Positions 32,262-43,430 of a DNA stretch of 64,000 nt are shown here, piece after piece. The position numbers and the translations under genes were made by a program. Within the stretch, counting starts at the first letter, position 1. The number at the start of each line of letters is the position of its first letter. The notes under the pieces were generated by a model. It saw only the letters and a list, made by a program, of their open reading frames with translations. It was not told where the DNA came from and did no database searches. The DNA comes from Diabrotica undecimpunctata. Its lineage: Eukaryota > Arthropoda > Insecta > Coleoptera > Chrysomelidae. Where the stretch lies: assembly GCF_040954645.1 (NCBI RefSeq), contig NC_092806.1, forward strand, positions 135,980,976 through 136,044,975. The letters run 5' to 3'.

Positions 32262-33245
32262 ACAGATACTAGTTAAAGCTTAGAACCGTTTAGTTTCCAA
32301 GGAAATAATATTTCACACGAGTGGAAATTTTGGAAGCAAAAGTTCCAGTTATTTTTAACAGCCTACGGCAAAAGTGAAAAACCAGACCACATAAAAATCG
32401 CTATTCTCTTAAATCAGCTGGAAGTTGAATTGCTAAAGATATTTAATATCTTCGAGTATGAAAATGATGGAAATGATCAGAAGAACAACGTTGTTTTGTT
32501 TAAGTTTGATACATACTGCAGCCCTCTTAAGAATTTAATTTATGAACGTTTTAAATTCTTTAAAAGAGATCAATTACAAAATGAAAGTATCGATCAGTTT
32601 GTAACTGTCTTGAAACAATTAGCATCAACATGTGAGTTTAAAGAAACAGATACTTTAATTTTGGATAGGATTGTTTTGGGTACACATGATCTACGAATTC
32701 AAGTAAAATTATTACATTGTGCTGATTTAAAACTACCACAAGCTATAGACATCTGTCGGGCTATGGAAAATCGTGCTGTTACTCAACGTGAAATATCCAA
32801 AGAAAGTGAAGAAAGCAAACCTGGATCTACAGGACAGTCAAGGTATGGTTCAAAGTATGAGAAGGAGCAGTCTACAAGCCACAAAGTTACTGACAAAAAT
32901 ACAGGTAACCATTATATTCAGTGTTATAAATGTGGACTTCAGCATATTAGGGGTAAGTGTCCTGCAGTTTTCAAATATTGTTCTTTGTGTAAAAAAGGAC
33001 ACTACCGTAAATTTTGTCCTAATAATAACAACAAAATCCATGAAATTAATGGTAACGATAGTAGTCGTAGTAATTCTGACACTGATTTAACTGATGAACA
33101 GGTGCTGGTATGGACCGTTAATGAAATTAATCCGAACTCTTCAGAATGGTTCCAAAAAATTATTATTAATGGTGAAGAGAGTATTTTAAAAGTTGATACT
33201 GGAAGTGAAGTCAATATATTGAACAGTAGTAATTATAAAAATTAA
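32262..33245 (+). pseudogene. Gypsy-type gag with zinc knuckles and start of protease
   Basis: The probable start ATG at 32262 is followed after four codons by TAA (32274). The frame then stays open from 32430 or earlier to 33245. It contains the gag-like segment FKFDTYCSPLKNLIYERFKF and DQFVTVLKQLASTCEFKE, then two zinc-knuckle-like motifs (CYKCGLQHIRGKCPA at about 32920-32965, CSLCKKGHYRKFC at about 32980-33018), and an aspartic-protease active site VDTGSEVNIL (about 33193-33222). Known gypsy Gag packages the RNA, and the protease matures the polyprotein. The early stop and the stop at 33243 break the frame. This is an old endogenous retroelement copy. Confidence 0.75.
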
Positions 33246-33270
33246 TATTAATTAATATTATGATTATAAT

Positions 33271-34440
33271 ATGCTTGAAAATACTAATAGTTCATTGTCT
33301 AGCTGTGCTGGATATGTTATTAATGTTGTTGGTAAAATTTATATACTTTGCTCTTTTAAGAACATATTTAAAGATTGTCTGTTCTATATTTTAAATAATG
33401 ATAAACAAAAATTTCTATTAGGCCTAAAGGCAGCAAGAGACTTTAAAATTGTTTGTGATCAGCTTAGTGTTAGTATGATAGACAATGAAACAAATCATAT
33501 TATAAATAGTTATAAGAGCATTTTTTCAGGTGTAGGAAAGGTCAACAGGTATTTTGATATAACTTTATCTAGTGATGCAGTACCATTCATAAGTGGGACA
33601 CGAAAAATTCCACTGGCTATAAAAAGCCAAGTTAAAGATAAAATTGATGATATGGTACGTAAAAACCTTATCGTTCCAGTTAGTAAACCCACATAATGAC
33701 AAAATCCTATTGTAGTTGTTTCTAAAAATAAGGGATCTGATATTAGAATATGTATGGATTCTGGATATCTAAATAAATATGTTAAAAGAAAAAGGTTTCC
33801 AATTCCTACTCAAGATACTGTATTTGCTAAGCTTTCAAGGGCTAATTATTTTACATTATCAGACACATCATCTGCTTTGCCTTTGAATTATGAAAGTTCA
33901 CTTTTATGTACTTTTACTACACCTTTTGGTCGTTATAGATATCTGAGATTACCATATGGCCTTACCTGTGCACCTGAAATTTTTCAAAAATATATGTCTG
34001 AACTTTTAGATAGTGTATCAGGAACAATAACGTATTTTGATGATATTTTGGTTTTTGGATGTTCTAAAAGTGAACATTATAAAAATTTTAAATGTGTTTT
34101 AGAAAAAACTAAAAGAGTGGCTTAACTTTGAATTTAGGGAAATCTAAATTTTGTCAAACAAAAGTAAAATTTTTAGGTCATCAGATTAGTAATATTGGCA
34201 TTTCACCTGATCATGATAAAACAGAAGCTATTACAAAAATGACACCACCAAGTAATTGAAAAGAATTATAGCGTTTTTTGGGAACCACAGTATATCTTTT
34301 ATACCAAACCTGTAAGAACATACTAGTCCTCTAAAATGTTTACTTTCTAGTAAAAATGAGTAGCATTGGGGACATAATTAACAGGCATGTTTTGATAAAT
34401 TAAAGCATCTTCTGGCGTCAGCCAATACTACTGCGTTATT
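33271..34440 (+). pseudogene. Gypsy-type reverse transcriptase, truncated
   Basis: The plus strand gives the pre-RT segment (33271-33696: KFLLGLKAARDF, VPFISGTRKIPLAI), then after two stops the RT palm. This includes RICMDSGYLNKYVKR, PIPTQDTVFAKLSRANYF and the catalytic YFDDILVF (about 34033-34056) in the frame 33754-34125. After a frameshift at about 34125, KFCQTKVKFLGHQIS continues to a decayed RNase H start near 34400. Integrase and the 3' LTR are missing. The cut coincides with the start of an inverted-repeat element at about 34475. In intact relatives this enzyme copies the genomic RNA. Confidence 0.75.
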
Positions 34441-34474
34441 TTAGCGTTATAGTGTATGGATGTGAAATATTTAA

Positions 34475-35065
34475 GATATAATATTTCTATTCTATTGCTG
34501 ATGTAAAATATAGTGAAGCCAGGAGAAAAAGTAACTTGTTTTAATTAGAGCTTAAGTACACAATGTATGAGATATAACACGTCCTTTAAGGGGTTTTGTT
34601 TGGCCAATATACTTCAAATAATTTCATTAATAACATTCACGTAATTCTAGGTTCCCCAACACAATTTCGTGTTCAATGGTCATCTATACATATATATTTT
34701 TAACCTTCCTTTTTAATGCAGATTTATAAAAATTTTACTTTTCTATTCTGTCCTGCTTTAAGGAATAACTTTTTTATCCAGTTGATTTTTCATACGAAGT
34801 CTGATTTCCATATATAGGAAGCCATATTAATTATTAATTTTTGATTTTCTTTTCGCAATAGTCGAGCCCTATCTGTTAAAAGTTGCTTTTTTTACTTTCT
34901 TTGGTGTCTCTAATAATAAAGTTAACTTTCCATGACTTTTTTATAATTTTTTTTAAATTGGGTACTTAAGCTCCAATTAAAACAAGTTACTTTTGCTCCT
35001 GGCTTCACGTTTCGTTATATTTTACGTCAGCGATAGAATAGAAATATTAAATCATATTATATTGT
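34475..35065. mobile_element. MITE-like element with ~90 bp inverted repeats
   Basis: The segment at about 34475-34561 (including AGCCAGGAGAAAAAGTAACT) is repeated in inverted orientation at about 34967-35065 (AGTTACTTTTGCTCCTGGCT). The interior is AT-rich and non-coding. It directly follows the point where the gypsy pol ends, so it may have inserted there or have accompanied a deletion. Confidence 0.65.
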
Positions 35066-35211
35066 TTTCTTGTTAACATACTGTGACATTTTTGTTACTT
35101 TTAATGTTTGTATAAATTTAGAAAAAACTCTTAATGTGGTTTTTACTGTATTTTTATTATAATTTTTAAATGCATGTTCTAACACCTAAACCTATGCATT
35201 TGACATTATTT

Positions 35212-35214
<3 letters not shown>

Positions 35215-35250
<36 letters not shown>
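35215..35250. repeat. (TA)n microsatellite
   Basis: A short TA run that directly abuts the left inverted repeat of the Tc1-like element. Confidence 0.9.
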
Positions 35251-35256
<6 letters not shown>

Positions 35257-36732
35257 TCAAAAATGTTTTGCATATTATCTGTAACGCCACTGAACGTTTC
35301 TCATTTGAAATTTTTTGCACTGTTTTCTTTTTGTCTACTAAAATAATGTATTTTATTGCTTGTTTTTTGATTCTTAATCGTCGCAAAGATTCTCAGTATT
35401 CATATTGTGTTCATCAGTTTTCGAAAACCGATATTTGTAAAAATTGGTTTGCGTTTTATTCACTTTGTAGTGAACAATATGAATAGACAAGTGATATCTG
35501 AGTTCAACAGAACTAGAATCGTTACTTTGATTGAGGAAGGCCACACACAAGTCGACGTTGCTGTCCGGGTTGGAGTTAATCATAGTGATGTATCTCGGAT
35601 TGTGACAAAATATATCGAGAGACGAATTCTGTTAGCGATCATCCAAAAAGCGGAAGACCTAGGAGTACTACTAATGTCCAAAAACGCTTTTTAACGTTAA
35701 CTGCCCGAAGAAACCCCACTATGACTGCCCCAGCTAGTAAAAGAGAGCTCCAGCAAGCTCATAATATTGTAATTTGCGATCAGACTATTTGAAACAGGTT
35801 ACATTCGGTAAATTTATTTACAAGAAGACCATTGTTTGTACCAAAGCTTACGTTAGAGCAGAAAAGGACTTGACTGGAATGGGCCAATGAACATTTACAA
35901 TGGCATGACAACAGATGGGGAAACGTGTTATTTTCTGATGAAACCAAAATAAGCCTTTTGTGGGATAATCGCCGAATTAGGATTTGGAGGAACCCAAATC
36001 GACAGGATACACTTAACCAAGCTGTCCAAAGAGTCCCATATCAAGTTGGCTCCATAATATTTTGGGGCGGCATCATGCTAAATAATAAAACTCCTTTAAT
36101 TCCTATTGTTGGTAACATGAATGGATAAATTTATATTGATACCATTCTTAGGCCTGTTGTACGCTTGTGGCGAGGAGCTGTTGGTCCAGAATTTATTTTT
36201 ATGGACGACAATGCGCCTCCCCATCGTATGAGACATGTGGCAGATTTTTTAGAGACAGAAGATATCCTCAGATTACAATGGTCACCTTGCTCACCTGACC
36301 TCAATCCCATTGAGCACGGATGGAATATGCTCAAAAGAAAAATTCAATCTCGGCAGCCACCCCCAAGGACACTACAAGACCTTAGAATAGCAGCGATTGA
36401 AGAATGGGGTACCATGGACCAGAACTACATTAATACACTTATAAGAAGCATGGGACATCGCATTCAGTCTTGCATTGATGCAAGAGGTGGAAATACGGTA
36501 TATTAAGTATTAGTTCCTATATCTTTACAAATTACAAAAAATATATTTATAATACATATTATAAATAATAATAATAAATTGTTAATAATTTAAATTTTGT
36601 TTATTGTTTTCTTCAAAACATACAATTTTATATATATAATAAAGTGTTTTGTTAAAAAAAAATAATAGATTTTACCAGATTAGGTGGATAATTTTGAAAA
36701 TATTACATTATGCAAAACATTTTTGAGTGTGT
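35251..36732 (+). mobile_element. Complete Tc1-like transposon (inactive)
   Basis: The left end ACACACTCAAAAATGTTTTG (35251-35274 for the full 24 bp) is matched perfectly by its reverse complement at 36709-36732. Both sides are TA-rich, in keeping with insertion at TA. The 1.48 kb length and a single transposase gene in the plus orientation are typical for Tc1-like elements. Confidence 0.85.
35479..36506 (+). pseudogene. Tc1-like transposase, DD34E type, several stops
   Basis: The start Met at 35479 opens MNRQVISEFNRTRIVTLIEE, a helix-turn-helix with HTQVDVAVRVGVNHSDVSRI. The catalytic half reads VLFSDETKISLLWDN (first D near 35938), FIFMDDNAPPHRMRHVADFL (second D near 36205) and CSPDLNPIEHGWNMLKRKI (third residue E near 36315), ending RIQSCIDARGGNTVY and TAA at 36504-36506. 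Frame changes near 35620-35700 and stops near 35790, 35870 and 36127 make it inactive. The protein would bind the 24 bp ends and cut them. Confidence 0.85.
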
Positions 36733-36841
36733 GTATATATAATTATTCATATATTTATTCCTATATTTACCCTTCAGTGCATTAGTACAGACATGTGAAT
36801 ATCCGATGACGCGCCTAATTAATAATACATGAGGCATTTAC

Positions 36842-37006
36842 CTGAAAGTTAGGGTCACCTGTCCATAGACCTTTCTTTCTTCCACGAACTCCGGATCGAC
36901 CAAAAGGATACCTTGAATGGAATCGATTCCGTTCGGCGAGACCACGAGGTCACGTGAACTTAAATATAAAGTCAACTTCTGGTTAGGAGAAACTTTCTTG
37001 TAGACT
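36842..37006 (-). CDS. Arrestin exon (N-domain), the only clear host exon
   Basis: On the minus strand this 165 bp exon is preceded by TTTTATTTTCAG (acceptor, AG at 37007-37008) and followed by GTAAATG (donor, 36841-36835). It encodes VYKKVSPNQKLTLYLSSRDL, VVSPNGIDSIQGILLVDPEF and VEERKVYGQVTLTF with split codons at both ends. One base starts the exon and AG ends it, which would make the conserved FR of FRYGRED. These are the first beta strands of the arrestin N-domain (V-(F/Y)-KK-x-SPN ... RD ... DP-(E/Y) ... RKV-(F/Y)-GQ). Arrestins bind phosphorylated GPCRs (rhodopsin in the eye) and stop signalling. The frame is open and the codon use is less AT-biased than the surroundings. I cannot tell visual arrestin from beta-arrestin with one exon, and neighbouring exons were not found. 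Confidence 0.8.
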
Positions 37007-37949
37007 CTGAAAATAAAAACAGGAATTTAGCTACATATTTATTTTTGGGATCGCCGAAATAAAATAAAAATATTGAACTATATCATTATCCTCCATAAAC
37101 CATAGGCCCGGCATATCTCAGAATGCTAATATTTAAAATATATATAAAAATTATTAATTTTAATATTATTCATAAGTTGGATACAGGATAAGTCAAAATG
37201 TATTGGTAATTTTAAATGGACCACCAAATATTTTACATTACTTGCGAAAAGTTCTATTATCATTCATAAATTTAGATATTTACAAATGGTAATGTTATAA
37301 AATTTAGTCTGTTACATAATAAAGTATTTTAAGATATATAAAAACAAAAAAACTAATGAAATATTGATAGTATTCATCTCAGAATAAAATTTAATTAACG
37401 TTGAGGTACCTGTATAAGAGTAACAAAGAAGACAACTGATTTCTAAGGAATATAAGTTAATCCAGGTTATTGAAAGGTACAAAATCGATAGATATCTATA
37501 GCTGGTTTCTAAAAAAGCTGATACGACTCTTAGTAAGATTTGAATAATTTGAGCAGTATATTTGATTGGTCTGACAATATATTTTATTTTTATGACAGAC
37601 AAATATCATCAATGTTAATTCAAAAATTGTAATAATTCTTAAGGTCTAAATTTGATACTATTTTGAATTCCTGCACTTTATAAACAGTATATAAATGCTA
37701 GTTTTTACATAAAATAGAGTTATTGTTATTATTTTTATTATTATTAGGGAATAAAACAAACGACTTAATTCAACAATATATTAATGATACACCAAATGAA
37801 AAGATAACTAGGCACTATCGGAGGCAGCAAAACATTTTAACATACGAAGAACCACAGTTTTTCTAATAATAAAAAATGGAGGGAACAAGAAACTGTCGAA
37901 AGAAAGCGAGGATCTGAAAGACCAAAACTATACTAAATTTAGGTATGTA
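37007..37949. other. Probable arrestin intron sequence, no gene seen
   Basis: AT-rich DNA directly upstream (minus strand) of the arrestin exon. A 96-codon minus-strand frame at 37312-37602 has no motif. Confidence 0.45.
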
Positions 37950-38248
37950 AAAATAAAATAAATATTTTGTAATATCTCCATTAGCATTGATAACAGCTTG
38001 TAGTTTTCGGTCCATCTGCGTGAAAGGAACTATGAAATTGTCAGAGAGCTCTTCCCAAACCTGTTGTATACCGTGCCACAGCTCTTCAGTATTTTGAGGT
38101 ATAAAATTACAACGATACAACCATTTGATAATTACCCCCACACATTCTCGATTGGGATTAAATCTGGACTGTAGCTGGGCCATGGTAAGCTTTTGATGTT
38201 GTTATTCTAGAGCCACTGGTTTATTATATTATTATCTTGTTGGAGTAT
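37950..38248 (-). pseudogene. Tc1-like transposase, 3' part of an interrupted copy
   Basis: The minus strand reads NNIKSLPWPSYSPDLIPIEN (about 38146-38205), the third catalytic block of Tc1 transposases. After a frameshift come QNTEELWHGIQQVWEELSDN, QMDRKLQAVINANGD and ITKY (about 37962). The 5' part of the same gene lies at 40589-40970, separated by the LINE at 38249-40588. Across the insertion site the frames join within the second-aspartate QQDN box. Confidence 0.75.
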
Positions 38249-40588
38249 CTTCTTCGTCTTCATGTGCCTTGTCCGTTCCGAACGTTGGCAATCAACATGG
38301 CTATTCTGACTTGGTTTACGGCAGATCTGAATAGTTCAGCAGATGATAATCCGAACCATTGCCGCAAGTTTTGGAGCCACGAGTGTCTTCTCCTCCCTGG
38401 ACCCCTTCTGCTGTCTATTTTTCCTTGAACGATCAGTTGTAGTACTCTATATTTATTATGTCTCATAACGTGACCCAAGTATTCCAACTTTCTTTTCTTT
38501 ATACTTATTCCTACCTCTCTCTCTTTACCTATCCGGCGTAGTACCTCTTCGTTGGTCACGTGCTCAGTCCAGGATATACGTAATATACGTCGGTAAGCCC
38601 ACATTTCGAAGGCCTCTACTTTTTTCATCAATGTTGCGGTCATTGTCCACGCCTCCATTCCATATACCAAAACCGGGAATACATAACATTTCAGAAGTCG
38701 AATTTTGAGAGGTAGGGTGAGGCTTTTAGAGGTGAAAATTTGCTTCATGCTAGTAAACGATGCTCTTGCCTTTTCTACTCTTATACGTATTTCCTTCGCT
38801 TGATCCCAATTTGAGTTAACTGTTGTTCCCAAGTAGATGCACAAATCCACGTGTTCAATTCTTTCATTGTCTAATATCAGTTGCTGTGGTGGTTGTTGGG
38901 TTTTGCTTACTAACATCCATTTGGTTTTTGTGATATTTAGTCTGAGTCCGTATTGTGCACTTGTTTTTTGTATCTTACTCATTAGGCAACTCAGTTCCTC
39001 CATGCTACTTGCTAGAATCACAGTGTCATCAGCATACCTTATGTTATTAATTATTTCTCCATTTATCTTTATGCCTTCTGTGCTTTCCTCCAGCGCTGTC
39101 TTAAATACTTCTTCTGAGTATATATTAAAGACAATAGGAGACAAGATACAGCCCTGTCGTACCCCTTTCTTGATCTCAATTTTATTGGTCAATGTAGATC
39201 CTACTTTCACTTTAGCTGTTTGGCCCCAATAGAGACTCGCTATTGTTCGAATGTCTCTGTAGTCGACTCCGATCTTATGGAGAACTTCAATTATCTTTTC
39301 GTGCCTTACGTTATCGAATGCTTTTGCGTAGTCTATAAAGCATATGTACACATCTTTGTTCATATCTCTGCAGCGCTGGATGAGTACCTGTAGACTAAAA
39401 AGTGCTTCTCTTGTCCCAAGAGAATTCCGAAACCCAAACTGCGAATCTCCAATGTTATCCTCGCATTTGTTGCTTATTCTGTTGTAAATAACCTTGGTGT
39501 ATGCCTTCGAAATGTGGTTAATTAGACTTATCATCCGATGTTGATCACAAGACTTTGCTTTTGGTTTTTTCGGTATGGCAACAAAAGTTGACTCTAGCCA
39601 GTCTTCAGGAAACTCCCCGCTGTTATAAATATTGTTAAAGAGTCTAACGAGTGAGTCTAGAAATTGACTGTTTGTTTCGCACAGCATTTTCAATACTTCC
39701 CCGTATACGTTATCGTTACCTGGTCTTTTGTGTTTTTAAGACCCTTTATAGCATTCTCCACTTCTGATTTTAGAATAGAAGGGCCAGTATCATCATTGCT
39801 CAGTGTATACCCACTAGGACGGTCATCATTAAACAGTTGTTCCACATAAGTTTCCCAGATTCTAACTATTTTGTCGGGGTCTAGTTGTAGATTTCCATTA
39901 TCATCGCATAGCCCTTTCGATAAAATATTGTAGCTTTTCTTTGTTGTGAGTTCCTTTATCTTCTTATGCATATTGTGATAGTCGTATACCTTTTCGCACT
40001 GTTCGATTTCTTCGCATCTCTCCGAGAACCATTTCTCTTTAGTTTTTCTTATCTCAGCTCTAATTCGTCTATGGGTTTCGCGGTATTTGGCAGTATCTTT
40101 AGTTTTATATATCCGTCTCTCTTCCATCATGTCGAGGATTTCTGCAGTCATCCAGTCTTTCTTTTTTCTCTTATCAGGTAGTAAAAACTTAGTGCTTGAA
40201 GTCCTAATCTCTTCTTTAATTTCACTCCACTTTTCCAGCGGTTCATTGTTATTTTTAAGGATTTTTGATATTTCGGTATTTAAATTCTCCTGCATCTGTT
40301 GTTTAATATTATTGTTGGAAAGCTTCCTAATATCTAGCGTTTCGGGCCTGTTTTTACATTTGGTTTTTCAACTTTACTTCAAACTTACATACCACCGGAT
40401 TGTGGTCTGATGCTACGTCCGCACCCGGGTAAGTTTTTACGGCTTTGATGGAGTTTCTAAACCTGATTGGTGCAGCGATATAATCTATTTGATTTCTGAT
40501 TATTTTACCAGGTGAGTCTGCCGGTGATTTCCAGGTATAGAGTCTACGGTGCGGGAGCTTAAAGAGAGTGTTAGTAAGAGAGTGAGAG
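38249..40588 (-). mobile_element. 5'-truncated RTE (BovB-like) LINE inserted in a Tc1 copy
   Basis: An 11 bp direct repeat, TGTTGGAGTAT, flanks the element (38238-38248 and 40589-40599). The minus-strand 3' end carries a GAAGACGAAG tail. The 5' end begins inside the endonuclease domain, so the copy is 5'-truncated. The host sequence is a Tc1-like transposase gene whose two halves fit together when the LINE is removed. Duplication, tail and truncation together show target-primed insertion after the Tc1 had landed. Confidence 0.85.
38260..40560 (-). pseudogene. RTE-type endonuclease end and reverse transcriptase, one frameshift
   Basis: From 40560 downward the frame begins LYTWKSPADSPG, RNQIDYIAAPIRFRN and ASDHNPVVCKFEV, the C-terminal catalytic part of the endonuclease, followed by stops near 40300-40350. 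The linker ORF is 40295-39690. After a shift near 39715 the RT ORF (39693-38260, 477 residues) reads FGFRNSLGTREALFSLQVLI, ICFIDYAKAFDNV, KKGVRQGCILSP, NNIRYADDTVILAS (catalytic YADD), CIYLGTTVNSN and the RTE tail EMWAYRRILRISWTEHVTNE. The style (GIKINGEIINNIRYADD) matches BovB/RTE proteins. RT itself is open, so the copy is fairly young but dead because of the 5' truncation and frameshift. Confidence 0.8.
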
Positions 40589-40970
40589 TGTTGGAGTATA
40601 CAATTATTTTATGGATACAACTGTTCTACACTGGAAAACATGATGTTTTCCAGAATATTCGGATAAGTTTGTCCAACAAACCTGTCATCAATACGCCATA
40701 CAATTCCTATTCCCCTAGGTGAAATCCATCCCCATACATTGGCGCTAAAATGACCAGCTGCTCGATATCTATCAAAATATAGAGGTTTAAATCTATTATT
40801 ATCTAGTCTATACACCCCAATTTTGCCCTTTTAAGAACATTGAAAAATTTTCTCATCTGTTAATATTACCCTGTCTCAAAAAGCTTAATTTTATAGCTGA
40901 AGGTTTACAGCAAGTAATATAAGTCTTGATTGCTTCTGTTGTGGTGTAAGAGCTTATTTTTATGGTGCAG
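40589..40970 (-). pseudogene. Tc1-like transposase, 5' part of an interrupted copy
   Basis: The minus strand reads VILTDEKIF (about 40845-40870) and then, in frame 40815-40609, NNRFKPLYFDRYRAAGHFSA, NVWGWISPRGIGIVWRID and NILENIMFSSVEQLYP. This is the region between the first and second catalytic aspartates of Tc1 transposases. The gene then runs into the LINE insertion. Stops near 40802 and 40610 show decay. N-terminal DNA-binding domains were not recognised. Confidence 0.7.
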
Positions 40971-42733
40971 TTTGGTACCTAAGATGCAATGCTATAAGTC
41001 TGTAGCTTGAAAAATTTATAAGCTATTTAAATTGTTTATAAGTAAAAAACATACCCCTTTTTCAAACGTTTATTTTGTAAATAATTTCTATGAGAACGCA
41101 ATATGCATTTAATTTCTGAGATAGTTTAAGTCTTAAAAATCCTATGAAATTTGCTAAATGTGTCTAGCATCATTAATAGAGCAAGTTCAATAGTTTAAAT
41201 ATTTAGCTCCAGTGATAAATAAATTAAATAACTTTTAAACTATTTGACCCATCGGGGGAAAATTTCGCACAAATTTAAAAGACGGTAATTCCTTGATACT
41301 CAAATGTATTAATAACATTTTATTTGTTAATAGGAAAATTAAATTTATAAATTAATGCAAAAAACTGCTTTTTTGCAAATATCTCCGTAAATTATTTATC
41401 AATTTTAATTGATAAATTAAAAGGGAAAAAACTTATATATATAAGTGACCATAAATTATTGTTTTAAAAAAACACAATGTAAAATACGAGTACTTTTTCA
41501 TTTATTCGTCATCTAGTAACCCCCACCTATGTCTTAAAAGCTTCAGATATCTGCGAAAAATTTTGCCGTGAAATCGATGATTTTTGCATAACCAGACTGG
41601 GCTATTTCTATATTAGTTACTGAGATACTTAACTAGGCAACTACGACAAAATACTTTTACTTTTTTACTCTCTTTGGCAGTATAGATATTATCTTAGACA
41701 TATTTGGCGACATATCGTCGGATTACTAAAAAACCAAACTAACTCCAATTTTTAAACTTTTGAGAAATCTACATTTATAACCTTTTAATCCATTTAATTT
41801 GAAATAAAAAATTGTCTGAATTTAAAAGTGATTTAATCACTGAAACATATTAAAGTAATTAATATTACAAACAAAAGAGTAGTTCAAATAAAATAACAAT
41901 TTTAAAAAATGTATGAAAAATATGTTTTTGAGGTACTTGTCAGGTTTTGGCTGTACAAAGTTAGTCATCTTCCAAGGCACTTTATCATATCACTGTCCTT
42001 AATATTAAGCTCAGGTATTTTATCGTCGAGGTCGGTAATGACTTATAATACTGATTAAACTCATCTGGGATGACTCCTGATTGGCAGAGCTTTAATAGAA
42101 ACTGTTTTTTAATCAATAAGCCAAAGTTTGGAGTATGCTTTTTTAAAGTTTATTTCGCTCATATTAACAAGGCGGCATTAACCAAAAATATTTATTTCTT
42201 TGTAGTCAGAACTATGATTGGACCTATACAATAGATTGCCTAGTTTGAATCTTAAATACTTCAAGCATTTTATTTGTAGCACCAATCAATGTTTTTAGCC
42301 AGTTAAATTTTCTCTACTATTTGTGTATTTTGTCCTATTTTTAAGTATTACTTTAGACAGCGCCTCTGTACAAAAAAGGGTGTACATTATGTAAAATAAT
42401 TATTTTAATTTTAAAGTATCAGAACTGTATGAGATAGGGCTGGTTCAAAATAATTAGGAAAGGTTATAAAGGTTTACAAAAAAGTCATCAATATTGCTGT
42501 TACATATACTCGCGGTATTTATATTCGCAGGCTTTCATTCGCAGTTGTTTCTCGCACGGGGATAGATGTCTTTAGCGGTTTTGTGTATCGCATTACTAAC
42601 ATTAAGATAGAAGAGATAGAGCTCATTTGCGTCTGTTGTCTATACGTTTTAAAAGTCAAGAGGATTCGTGGTATTTTTCGGAAACTTTATTAAAAAGAGA
42701 TCTGTGAAAACGTCTGTTTACGTTGGACCCAGC

Positions 42734-42736
<3 letters not shown>

Positions 42737-42766
<30 letters not shown>
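42737..42766. repeat. (GA)n microsatellite
   Basis: About 30 bp of GA repeats. Confidence 0.9.
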
Positions 42767-42767
<1 letters not shown>

Positions 42768-43333
42768 TGTTGCTACAGGGAGTCAACAGTCGAGGGAGTT
42801 TGTAACGTTATAAACTTCACATCTTTATTAATTCATTTAAATAATTTTTTGATTTTAATTTCTTTATTAGTTTTTTAATTCCTTTACATTTAGTTTCTTT
42901 ATTACTATTGTTTCTCCAAAAAGTAGTTGGCGCCCTCTGTCTTTCTTTTCTCTCTCTTTCTGTCCCGTAGAATAAATATTCGCCCTCTATCTTTCTATCC
43001 GGTACACTAAATATTCTGTTCTATGTTGACAGTGACAGTGCTAATTCCATCATAGGCATACGTCCTATGTCATCTGTGCTAACTTCATTTTAGTCTCCAT
43101 ACTTTCTGTCAATCAAATTTTCTAACGTAGTGGAAATATAATTTTTTGTTTCTAAAATTTATAAAATAAGGTAAGAATTATAATAAGCTTTATTTTATGG
43201 TCTGCAGAATTCTCTTGGGGTGGGTATTTTCATTGTAATACATATTCTATAATTCTGACAGCATTCTCAACATTCGTAATCTCACTCTGAATGCCGTAAT
43301 TCAAGAATACGGCCAGGTGAGTTGCTTTTATTG

Positions 43334-43430
43334 GAGGACCTAACTACCTAATTGGGAGACCACACAAATATGGAACAACTGCAGCTCAGGAGGACCTAAA
43401 CATCTAATTGGGAGGCCACACAATCTCCCA
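43334..43430. repeat. Direct duplication of ~35 bp
   Basis: The word GGAGGACCTAACTACCTAAT (about 43335) and the related GGAGGACCTAAACATCTAAT (about 43389) are each followed by TGGGAG-(A/G)-CCACACAA. Spacing is about 54 bp. Function is unknown. Confidence 0.6.

Noticed and set aside
43291..43325. Exon end at GGCCAG followed by GTGAGTTG
   Set aside because: A good donor word, but no supported open frame or acceptor upstream; it could be chance.
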